A DNA stretch of 60,868 nucleotides from assembly GCA_910587135.1 (NCBI GenBank), contig CAJULF010000014.1:1-60868 (forward strand), in the 5' to 3' direction. The number at the start of each line of letters is the position of its first letter. Within the stretch, counting starts at the first letter, position 1. Below the pieces are notes generated by a model that was not told where the DNA came from, did no database searches, and saw only the letters and a list, made by a program, of their open reading frames with translations. The translations under genes were made by a program, and so were the position numbers. Positions 25,462 through 32,314 of this stretch are shown here, in pieces. The stretch comes from an uncultured Oscillospiraceae bacterium (GTDB lineage: Bacteria > Bacillota > Clostridia > Oscillospirales > Ruminococcaceae).

Positions 25462-27301
25462 CGATTTGACGCTCGGCAGCCTGTTTGACGGTTCGGGCGG
25501 ATTTCCGCTCGGCGGTATGCTCTGCGGTATAACTCCGCTTTGGAGTTCGGAAATAGAACCTTTCCCCATTCGAGTAACTACGAAACGACTTCTGCAGATA
25601 CAGCACTTCGGCGATGTGTCCAAGCTGAGCGGCGCGGAGCTGCCGCCTGTGGATATCATCACCTTTGGCAGCCCTTGCCAAAACATGAGCATCGCGGGAA
25701 AGCGGGAGGGCTTGAACGGCGAACAGTCGGGATTGTTCTATCAGGCAGTCCGAATTATAAAAGAAATGAGGTGCGCTACAAATGGAAAATATCCAAGATA
25801 CATTGTCTGGGAAAACGTCCCCGGCGCGTTTTCCTCAAACAAGGGAGACGATTTCCGCTGCGTCCTCGAAGAGGTCTGCAAGATCGGAGACGATACAGTT
25901 TCAGTTCCTCAATCTGAAAAGTGGAGATCAGCCGGAGAGATCGTGGGAAACGGATTCTCGGTCGCTTGGAGAGTGCTTGACGCGCAATATTGGGGAGTTC
26001 CCCAGAGAAGAAAACGCATCTACCTTGTCGCAGATTTTGATTCCGAATGTGCCGGAAAAATATTATTTGAGTCCGAGGGCTTGTCTGGGTATTCTGCGGA
26101 GGGCTTCAGATCGTGGCAAAGAACTGCCGGAAGTGCTGAAAAAGGCTCTGGAACATCAATCGAAAAGAGTATAAACTCAGCGGGATTTTGCACAGAGCAT
26201 TCGGCGAAATCTCGTAGCATTGGCTATGATGAAGAAACCTCGCCCACGCTCCGAGCCGGGACAGTTCCCGCAGCGGTATGCTTTGAAAATCACTCGCAAG
26301 ACACGAGATACAGACAACTTGATGAAGTTGCTCCGACCGTTTCCTCTACTTACGGAACGGGCGGCAACAATCAGCCGTTTGTTGTAGAGAAAACATTTGA
26401 TGTTCGTTTCACGACCGAGGGTACGAAAAACGCTCGGCAGAACTGCTACGAAACCGATACGGCGAGGACTATCGACACGGGCGGGAACGCTCCCGACTCC
26501 AATCAGGGCGGTGTGGCGGTCGTTTTCGGGATTTGCTCCAAGGGTAGCAACTCGATGAAATCGGATAATCCCCACAGCGGCTTTTACAAAGCGGTAACCG
26601 CGCGGACGTTAGATGTGAACGGCGGAAATCCCACTTGCAATCAGGGTGGTATGGCTGTTGTATCAATCGAGGGAAACGGCGCAAGACCATCGCACAAGGG
26701 CGCGGGCTTTTCCGAGGAAGATGTCAGCTACACGTTGAACGCAACGGAACAGCATGGTGTGGCTTACGGTATCGACCGATCCGCCTTTAATCAAGGCAAA
26801 AACGCTCAGTTTGGTATCGCAGTTGAACAGGAACTCGAACCACCTATCGTAGCAAAAGGGCCTGGTGCCGTGGCTCACCCCACATACAGTATAAGCAAGG
26901 CCTCCTTTTTCACCAGAGCCGAGGAGGAATTGGCGAACACTCTTGTTGCTACCGATTACAAAGACCCGCCATTGATAAACGATACGGAATATATCGTTCG
27001 CCGACTGACACCGACCGAATGTGCGAGATTACAAGGTTTCCCCGACTGGTGGTGCGATGATTTGGAAACAGATGTTCCTACCGATGAGGATTTGAAGTTT
27101 TGGCGAGAGGTCTTTGAAACACACCGAAAAATAACAGGAAGTTCAAGCAAGCCGAAATCCGACAAGCAAATACTCAAATGGCTAAAAAATCCGCGCTCTG
27201 ACAGCGCAGAATACAAGATGTGGGGAAACGGCGTAGCTTTGCCGTGCGTGGTTGTCGTGCTTGCGGGAATAGCGTGGCTCAATTCTTCCGAGTGGGCTTG
27301 A
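25451..27301 (+). CDS. DNA (cytosine-5-)-methyltransferase with repeat-filled target domain
   Basis: 616 residues, longer than the usual 330-450. Catalytic motifs are intact: SLFDGSGGF (I), SPCQ with C76 (IV), WENV with E121 (VI), PQRRKR near 184 (VIII) and LTPTECARLQGFPDWW near 520 (IX/X). Between about 230 and 510, in the target-recognition region, lie degenerate repeats such as ARTIDTGGNAPDSNQGG and ARTLDVNGGNPTCNQGG. It should methylate phage DNA; the target cannot be predicted. The 3' end overlaps the reversed RHH gene. Confidence 0.9.
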   Translation: MKNNDLTLGSLFDGSGGFPLGGMLCGITPLWSSEIEPFPIRVTTKRLLQIQHFGDVSKLSGAELPPVDIITFGSPCQNMSIAGKREGLNGEQSGLFYQAVRIIKEMRCATNGKYPRYIVWENVPGAFSSNKGDDFRCVLEEVCKIGDDTVSVPQSEKWRSAGEIVGNGFSVAWRVLDAQYWGVPQRRKRIYLVADFDSECAGKILFESEGLSGYSAEGFRSWQRTAGSAEKGSGTSIEKSINSAGFCTEHSAKSRSIGYDEETSPTLRAGTVPAAVCFENHSQDTRYRQLDEVAPTVSSTYGTGGNNQPFVVEKTFDVRFTTEGTKNARQNCYETDTARTIDTGGNAPDSNQGGVAVVFGICSKGSNSMKSDNPHSGFYKAVTARTLDVNGGNPTCNQGGMAVVSIEGNGARPSHKGAGFSEEDVSYTLNATEQHGVAYGIDRSAFNQGKNAQFGIAVEQELEPPIVAKGPGAVAHPTYSISKASFFTRAEEELANTLVATDYKDPPLINDTEYIVRRLTPTECARLQGFPDWWCDDLETDVPTDEDLKFWREVFETHRKITGSSSKPKSDKQILKWLKNPRSDSAEYKMWGNGVALPCVVVVLAGIAWLNSSEWA

Positions 27302-27488
27302 TGTTCAGTTCGGGCGGTATCTCTCCGTCTATATCAATAGTGCCGTTTTCTTTTTCAAAAGCCCTTATTTCCCGCCGAATAAGCGCAAGAATGTGGCTGT
27401 TGACTGAGCGTCCCTCAAAATCCGCTACATAAGCGAATTTTTTCAGCATTTCTTCTTCTATTCGTATAGATACGCTTTTTATTGCCAT
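27279..27488 (-). CDS. Ribbon-helix-helix (Arc-like) regulator
   Basis: 69 residues; IKSVSIRIEEEMLKKFAYVA and SVNSHILALIRREIRAFE give the ribbon-helix-helix fold of small dimeric repressors. It reads leftwards, with its last 23 bases inside the end of the C5 methylase gene. It is divergent from the SLOG gene, with palindromic operators between, so it probably represses both itself and that gene. Confidence 0.8.
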   Translation of the reverse strand: MAIKSVSIRIEEEMLKKFAYVADFEGRSVNSHILALIRREIRAFEKENGTIDIDGEIPPELNIKPTRKN

Positions 27489-27506
27489 AAAATTTTCTCC
27501 TATTTT

Positions 27507-27575
27507 AGATATATTGTATATTTATTTTAACATTATTTTGTGGTATAATGTTGTTGATAGATATACGGTATATCT
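27507..27575. promoter_or_regulatory. Divergent promoter with paired palindromic operators
   Basis: AGATATAC-G-GTATATCT at 27559-27575 is a perfect palindrome, and AGATATAT-T-GTATATTT at 27507-27523 is a degenerate second copy. TATAAT at 27544-27549 lies between them, so binding of the divergent RHH protein at either site would block transcription of the SLOG gene. The binding partner is inferred. Confidence 0.65.
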
Positions 27576-27602
27576 ACTATTTTGACAAAGGAGAGAATTT
27601 TT

Positions 27603-27935
27603 ATGAAAGTGGCTGTTATTGGTTCGAGAGGAATAGAAAACGTGAACATCGGTGAGTACATTCCGAAAGAAACAACGGAGATCGTATCGGGCGGAGCGCG
27701 TGGAGTTGACACAATTGCGAGAGAATATGCTCAACAACACAATTTGAAACTCACCGAATTCTTGCCGAAGTACGATAAGTTCGGACGCTCTGCGCCACTG
27801 AAACGCAACATACAGATTATTGAGTATGCCGATCTGGTGCTTGCGTTTTGGGATGGCAGTTCTCGCGGCACTAAATTTGTGATCGACCACTGCAAGCAGC
27901 TCGGCAAGCCGTGCGAAGTCCACATAATCAACTAA
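27603..27935 (+). CDS. SLOG-family (DprA/YspA-like) Rossmann protein
   Basis: 110 residues from the ATG behind AAAGGAG. It shows VIGSRGI, IVSGGARGVDTIAREYA and LAFWDGSSRGTKFVID, the nucleotide-binding motifs of SLOG domains related to DprA and YspA. Such domains sense or bind nucleotides or DNA and are frequent in phage and conflict systems. It is controlled by its own operator region. Confidence 0.8.
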   Translation: MKVAVIGSRGIENVNIGEYIPKETTEIVSGGARGVDTIAREYAQQHNLKLTEFLPKYDKFGRSAPLKRNIQIIEYADLVLAFWDGSSRGTKFVIDHCKQLGKPCEVHIIN

Positions 27936-27991
27936 ATAAGCTGTCGGGTTTTGTGTAATACGCAGAATCCGATTTTTATTACAAAAGTCGC

Positions 27992-28020
27992 TTGCTATTC
28001 TGCGCCGAAAGAGTTAATAT
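27992..28020 (+). promoter_or_regulatory. Shared-type promoter, copy 1
   Basis: TTGCTA and TAATAT separated by 17 bases, with the spacer ending AAAGAGT. The same layout occurs at 30453 and 49618, each time upstream of a different accessory or excision gene. Confidence 0.75.
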
Positions 28021-28051
28021 GTGGCTACCGAAAACAAAGGAGGTTTTCACA

Positions 28052-28759
28052 ATGTCAATCGAATTCAACAGAACAGGCGCAGAACGTAAAGAGTTGGTCA
28101 AGGCGATGGGCGAGATACTTGAGGTCAAGCCGAAATACCTCGGAATGCCCTCGGCGGCTTACCAAATCGATTACTTCACGGTGGATAAAAACGGCACGGT
28201 CACATTCGATGACAGAGCCGACAGCGAGGAAATTGAAAACTTGCTTGAACAGCTTGCATTGAGGGGTTTCGCGGCAGCCGACAGTACCGAGAAAATTACG
28301 GCAGAGCAAAACACCGAGGGAACAGCGGTAAAGCAAATCGCCGAGGAACCGACCAAAGTCACGATCTCAATGCCGCTTAACATGGTCAACTACGACAGCT
28401 TGAAGAACCTTATCACATCAAAGCGCGAGCTGCTCCGAAAGGCTCTCGGGCTTGACGAGGTAACGCTCGAACTGACGGAGGACACGGTTTTGTTTCCTTG
28501 GCTTTTCAATGCAGATGCGGACGCCGTGAAAGCGGTTACACATCTTATTTCTGCACTTTGCGAAATGAGTCGAGAACACAAGTCTTCGCAAAAAGAAGAA
28601 AAGCCTGTAGAGAACGAAAAGTACGCTTTTCGGTGTTTCCTGCTACGCTTGGGATTTATTGGTGCGGAATATAAGGAGGAACGGAAAATTCTTTTGAAGA
28701 ACCTCACAGGAAGTTCGGCGTTTAGGAATGGAGGTGTTGACCGTGAAATTTCCGAGTAA
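28052..28759 (+). CDS. Phage protein of unknown function (family often labelled 'virulence')
   Basis: 235 residues from the ATG behind AAAGGAGG. The first half begins MSIEFNRTGAERKELVKAMG and contains a short YQIDYFTVDKNGTV segment; proteins with this opening are often labelled virulence protein in clostridial prophages without functional proof. The last 45 residues (YAFRCFLLRLGFIGAEYKEE and SSAFRNG) are closely similar to the C-terminus of the amidoligase at 30537. Its end overlaps the DUF4314 gene. No enzymatic motif is visible. Confidence 0.6.
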   Translation: MSIEFNRTGAERKELVKAMGEILEVKPKYLGMPSAAYQIDYFTVDKNGTVTFDDRADSEEIENLLEQLALRGFAAADSTEKITAEQNTEGTAVKQIAEEPTKVTISMPLNMVNYDSLKNLITSKRELLRKALGLDEVTLELTEDTVLFPWLFNADADAVKAVTHLISALCEMSREHKSSQKEEKPVENEKYAFRCFLLRLGFIGAEYKEERKILLKNLTGSSAFRNGGVDREISE

Positions 28760-28965
28760 GAAAATGGTTGAAAATATGCGCCGCCAGTACCCTGTTGGCA
28801 GTCGGGTTGAACTTGTAAAAATGGATGACCCGCAAGCTCCGCCAATCGGTACGAGAGGCACGGTTCGCGGAGTTGACGACACAGGCTCTATCTGATGTTG
28901 TATAATAAAACTTGACACAATCCATGTAATAGAATTATAATGAAAAGGAAAGGATGGTGTCGGGT

Positions 28966-29304
28966 ATGGGACAAGCAAGGACATACACGGACGAGTTTAA
29001 GGCGCAGGCATTGAAGCTTGCAAAAGAGATCGGAACGAAGCGCGCGGCGGAGGAGCTTGGCGTTCCGAAAAACACCTTGGGGACATGGGTACACAAGGCA
29101 AAGAAGGGCGAGGTAGACCCGGGAAAAGGTGAGCAAACACCTGAAACCGCACTGACGCTTGCGGCAGAGGTACAGGAGTTACGCAAGCAATTGAAAGCAC
29201 AAGAGAAAGAGATCAAGCGTCTCAATGAGCTGAATGAGTTTTTGGAGGAGGCGTCAGCTTTTTTCGCCGCGAGCCGTCGGAAGTCGGGAAAAGGGAACGA
29301 TTAA
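28966..29304 (+). CDS. IS3 transposase OrfA (helix-turn-helix subunit)
   Basis: 112 residues from the second ATG, which is better spaced from AAAGGAAAGG than the ATG at 28954. GQARTYTDEFKAQALKLAKE and AAEELGVPKNTLGTWV form the HTH_Tnp_1 domain; a leucine-zipper coiled coil follows (VQELRKQLKAQEKEIKRLNE). The frame ends shortly after a slippery T-TTT-TTC at 29259-29265, where a -1 shift joins it to OrfB. Confidence 0.9.
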   Translation: MGQARTYTDEFKAQALKLAKEIGTKRAAEELGVPKNTLGTWVHKAKKGEVDPGKGEQTPETALTLAAEVQELRKQLKAQEKEIKRLNELNEFLEEASAFFAASRRKSGKGND

Positions 29305-30209
29305 AGTTCATAGCAAAAAAGACTGAAGACGGCACGATCAAGAAAAAAATCAGCTTCTATTGCCGAGCGCTGGATGTATCTCGGCAGGCGTTTTATAATT
29401 ACATGGATAACAGGGTCAAGCCTTGGAAGTATAAGTATTTAGCGGAGCTGATCACACTGGTGATCGCCGAGGATGAGTGCAACGATACCTATGGACGTGA
29501 GCGAATGTATTCGGCGTTAAAGCTGAAATATCCCGAAGAAAAGATACCGAGTGAACGAACGGTCTACCGTGTAATGGCAGCGATCGGAGCGGATCACGCT
29601 CCGCGCCGTAAGCCCAACGGGATCACCAAAGCAGACCGTGAAGCCCATAAGTCCGACGACCTGTTACAGAGGGATTTTAACGCCGACAAACCCTGCGAAA
29701 AAAGCGTTACGGACATCACGGAGGTTCCCGCCAAAGACGGAAAGCTCTATGTGTCGGCGATGTTTGACTGCTACGACGCGTTGGTTCTGGGGATTTCAAT
29801 GGACGATAATATGCGCGCCGAATTGTGCGTCAAAACACTGGAGGATGCGTGTCACAGCTATCCCGATATGCGTTCTGCGATAGTTCATTCCGATCGCGGA
29901 AGTCAGTACACAAGCGAAAAATACCGTACCGCGATAGCGGGTTTTGGTATCCGCCAAAGCATGAACAGCGCGGGAGGAAGATGCCACGATAACGCTCGCT
30001 GCGAAAGTATGTGGGCGCGAATGAAAAACGAGCTGTTTTATCTTCGCGGACGCAAACCGGAAAATTACACGATAGAGGAGCTGAAAACACTTATTTGGCG
30101 GTACTTTATGAGCTATTGGAACAATCGGCGGATATGTTCGGCGATTGGCGATATGCCGCCTGCCGAAAAGCGGCGGCGGTATTATGCAGCGCTAAACGCC
30201 GCAGCGTAA
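29262..30209 (+). CDS. IS3 transposase OrfB (catalytic subunit, by -1 frameshift)
   Basis: The frame is open from the slippery site and has no obvious own start before the ATG at 29403. The integrase-like domain carries the DDE triad in SVTDITEVP, IVHSDRGSQYTS and NARCESMWARMKNE. The OrfAB fusion made by frameshifting is the active transposase in this family. Intact. Confidence 0.9.
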   Translation, partial: FRREPSEVGKRERLKFIAKKTEDGTIKKKISFYCRALDVSRQAFYNYMDNRVKPWKYKYLAELITLVIAEDECNDTYGRERMYSALKLKYPEEKIPSERTVYRVMAAIGADHAPRRKPNGITKADREAHKSDDLLQRDFNADKPCEKSVTDITEVPAKDGKLYVSAMFDCYDALVLGISMDDNMRAELCVKTLEDACHSYPDMRSAIVHSDRGSQYTSEKYRTAIAGFGIRQSMNSAGGRCHDNARCESMWARMKNELFYLRGRKPENYTIEELKTLIWRYFMSYWNNRRICSAIGDMPPAEKRRRYYAALNAAA

Positions 30210-30400
30210 TCCGCCCGCCCAAATATCCACTCCGCTTACGCTCCGTGGATATTTGGGCGGAATTAACAAAAACTTGCTAAAATTCTTTGCGTAAATTGTG
30301 TCAAGTGATATTGACAAAATCAATCCTCGTGAATTGGGACAATGGGTGCGGTCTTAATGTGCTGTTCAGGGTGGATGAGGTTCGGAAAATCAGCGGCTAA

Positions 30401-30428
30401 AATACACAAGACCGCCGTGTATTTTTTG
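30401..30428 (+). terminator. Terminator after the DUF4314 gene
   Basis: AATACAC (30401-30407) pairs with GTGTATT (30417-30423), followed by a T run. It isolates the amidoligase unit from upstream reading. Confidence 0.65.
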
Positions 30429-30452
30429 TGAGATATATTGTTGCTAAACCGC

Positions 30453-30481
30453 TTGCTATTTATCCGTTTTAGAGTTAATAT
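30453..30481 (+). promoter_or_regulatory. Shared-type promoter, copy 2 (amidoligase unit)
   Basis: TTGCTA at 30453-30458 and TAATAT at 30476-30481 with a 17-base spacer ending TTAGAGT. Same architecture as 27992 and 49618. Confidence 0.75.
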
Positions 30482-30536
30482 ACAGTTACCGAAAGGGAAC
30501 AGCCCCACGGAAAAACACAAAACGGAGGACATTACA

Positions 30537-31484
30537 ATGAGCGAGAAAACCACCAAGCAAATCACCGAAATGAAGAAACAGACCATCGGGGTTGAGGTTG
30601 AAATGAACAACATCACCCGAGAGAACGCAGCGAAGATTGCGGCAGACTTCTTCGGAACAAGCCGCTTTGAATACACCGACCGCAGAAACGGCTACGAAAC
30701 CTACTCCGTTTGGGACGGCGAGGGGCGCGAGTGGAAATTCCAAAAGGACGTAAGCATAGCGGGACCCGACAGCGAAAAGTGCGAGCTTGTGACCCCGATC
30801 CTCACCTACGCAGACATCGAAATCTTGCAAGAACTGATACGCAGACTTCGCAGGGCAGGAGCCAAGAGCGATGCGACAAGGGGCTGCGGGGTACACATTC
30901 ACATCGGTGCGAAAGGGCATACGCCGCAGACTTTGAGGAACTTGGCAAACATTATGGCAAGCCACGAGCAGCTCCTTGCAAGCGCACTCAACCTCGACAG
31001 CCGCAGAATGAACCGTTACTGCAGAACGGTAAACCCCAACTTCTTAGCGAAACTCAACAAGCAAAAGCCCACAACGATGGCACAGCTTGCGGACATTTGG
31101 TACGGCACTCAGAACGCGAACTACGGTCGGGACGCCCACTACAACGACAGCCGCTACCATATGCTGAACCTTCACGCGACATTCACAAAGGGAACGGTCG
31201 AGTTCAGACTTTTCCAATTCGATGCTCCGAGCAACGGCAAGCAGAACGGACTTCACGCAGGACAGCTCAAAAGCTATATTCAGCTTTGCTTGGCGCTTTC
31301 CGAAATGGCAAAGGAAGTCAAGACCGCAAGCCCTAAGCCCCAGCAAACCGAAAACCCCAAGTACGCTATGAGAACTTGGCTTTTAAGGCTCGGCTTTATT
31401 GGAGAAGAATTTGCAACGGCGAGAGAGGTTCTCACCAAGCGGCTTGATGGAGATACCGCATTCCGCAACGGCAGAGCCGCTTGA
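30537..31484 (+). CDS. Putative amidoligase (glutamine-synthetase-like fold)
   Basis: 315 residues from the ATG behind CGGAGG. IGVEVEMNNI, KFQKDVSIAGP, CELVTPIL and GCGVHIHIGAKGH are the metal- and ATP-binding blocks of the amidoligase_2 family, predicted to form amide or isopeptide bonds. A gamma-glutamylcyclotransferase-like gene follows, a pairing noted before in comparative studies of these enzymes. The last 45 residues repeat the C-terminal module of the protein at 28052. The substrate is unknown. Confidence 0.82.
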   Translation: MSEKTTKQITEMKKQTIGVEVEMNNITRENAAKIAADFFGTSRFEYTDRRNGYETYSVWDGEGREWKFQKDVSIAGPDSEKCELVTPILTYADIEILQELIRRLRRAGAKSDATRGCGVHIHIGAKGHTPQTLRNLANIMASHEQLLASALNLDSRRMNRYCRTVNPNFLAKLNKQKPTTMAQLADIWYGTQNANYGRDAHYNDSRYHMLNLHATFTKGTVEFRLFQFDAPSNGKQNGLHAGQLKSYIQLCLALSEMAKEVKTASPKPQQTENPKYAMRTWLLRLGFIGEEFATAREVLTKRLDGDTAFRNGRAA

Positions 31485-31513
31485 AGGGCTCAAGGAAGGT
31501 AGCCTTATACCTC

Positions 31514-31585
31514 CCACCGACCGCTACGGCGGTCTTTAGGTGGTAGAAGGGTGCTTTTCAAAAGCAAAATTGCCCTTTTGAAAGG
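31514..31585 (+). other. Two RNA hairpins between the amidoligase and cyclotransferase genes
   Basis: CCACC-GACCGC pairs with GCGGTC-GGTGG (31514-31543) around a TACG loop, and TTTCAAAAG (31556-31564) pairs with CTTTTGAAA (31575-31583). The second arm includes the GAAAGG ribosome binding site of the next gene, so the structure could control its translation. Confidence 0.5.
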
Positions 31586-31596
31586 ACGTATTATAA

Positions 31597-32085
31597 ATGG
31601 CAAAACGCTATTATTTAGCCTATGGAAGTAACCTTAATATGTCGCAAATGAAGTACCGCTGTCCCAATGCAAAAGCGGTAGGCAAGGCAATTCTACACAA
31701 CCACACGCTGACATTTAGAGGTTCGGGGAGTGGGTATTACCTCTCGATTGACCCGAAAATCGGCGGCAAAGTTCCTGTTGGTGTTTGGGAAGTGACAGCC
31801 ACCGATGAAGCCGCGCTCGACCGCTACGAGGGGTATCCGAGGTTCTACTCGAAGGACACGGTAACGGTTGACATGACCCCCTTAAAAGTCGGGACAGCGA
31901 AAACGGTAAAAGCGTTCGTGTACTTTATGAACGAGGACAGCGAGATAGGCTTGCCAAACGAGTTTTATCTTAAAACTTGCTTGCAAGGCTACAAGGATTT
32001 CGGTTTTGATAAGCGGATTTTAAAGCGGACTTTGGAGCGAGTTAGGAGGGTGCTTGATGAAAGAAAGCGGAAATTTCGCGGTTAG
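31597..32085 (+). CDS. Gamma-glutamylcyclotransferase-like (AIG2) protein
   Basis: 162 residues. YYLAYGSNLNMSQM is the substrate-binding loop of the cyclotransferase fold, and DEAALDRYEGYPRFY includes the acidic catalytic region. Such enzymes remove gamma-glutamyl groups as 5-oxoproline. Next to an amidoligase it may reverse or trim the bond that enzyme makes. The substrate here is unknown; family assignment is firm. Confidence 0.88.
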   Translation: MAKRYYLAYGSNLNMSQMKYRCPNAKAVGKAILHNHTLTFRGSGSGYYLSIDPKIGGKVPVGVWEVTATDEAALDRYEGYPRFYSKDTVTVDMTPLKVGTAKTVKAFVYFMNEDSEIGLPNEFYLKTCLQGYKDFGFDKRILKRTLERVRRVLDERKRKFRG

Positions 32086-32257
32086 GATTTGCCCTAAATG
32101 CGGAGCGGAGTACAAGGGAGTTCCCGCCTTATCGAGAGTTGACAACTCCCCTATCTGCCCTGATTGCGGCACAAGAGAGGCTCTTGAAAGTATCGGTGTT
32201 AAACCCGCAGAGCAAGAGCAAATTCTGGAAACCATACATCGTACTCAACAGGTATAA
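32057..32257 (+). CDS. Zinc-ribbon protein, 66 residues
   Basis: ATG lies inside the last codons of the cyclotransferase gene (29-base overlap). The product has two CxxC pairs (ICPKCGAEYKG and ICPDCGTREALES), a rubredoxin-like zinc ribbon with a short helical tail. Small zinc ribbons of this kind are common before large terminase in clostridial prophages. Function unknown. Confidence 0.75.
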   Translation: MKESGNFAVRICPKCGAEYKGVPALSRVDNSPICPDCGTREALESIGVKPAEQEQILETIHRTQQV

Positions 32258-32272
32258 GTGTACAGCAAAGCA

Positions 32273-32299
32273 AAGCGGAGCGAAAGTTCCGCTTTTTTT
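32273..32299 (+). terminator. Terminator before the large terminase gene
   Basis: AAGCGGA (32273-32279) pairs with TCCGCTT (32288-32294), followed by a T run, ending the accessory region. Confidence 0.8.
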
Positions 32300-32314
32300 G
32301 ATTGAGGTGAGATT

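Larger units (their letters stand above)
28893..30322. mobile_element. IS3-family insertion sequence, 1430 bp
   Basis: Ends are inverted repeats: TGATGTTGTATAATAAAACT at the left and, on the other strand, TGATTTTGTCAATATCACTT at the right, both continuing into GACACAAT. A three-base duplication (ATC at 28890-28892 and 30323-30325) flanks it. It encodes orfA and orfB in a -1 relation and has a strong hairpin at about 30214-30261. Both genes and both ends look intact. Confidence 0.92.
28743..30400 (+). pseudogene. DUF4314 gene split by the IS3 element
   Basis: From a GTG, 50 codons (KFPSKKMVENMRRQYPVGSR through GVDDTGSI) run up to the IS3 left end; the remaining 24 codons (LVNWDNGCGLNVLFRVDEV to KISG and a stop) resume in frame right after the duplicated ATC at 30323. 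Joined, they give a 74-residue DUF4314 protein. The halves match so precisely that the insertion is recent. A hairpin with a T run follows the stop. Confidence 0.88.

Noticed and set aside
30212..30262. Strong hairpin near the IS3 right end as an independent regulatory site
   Set aside because: It directly follows orfB and is best explained as the insertion sequence's own terminator or insulation hairpin.
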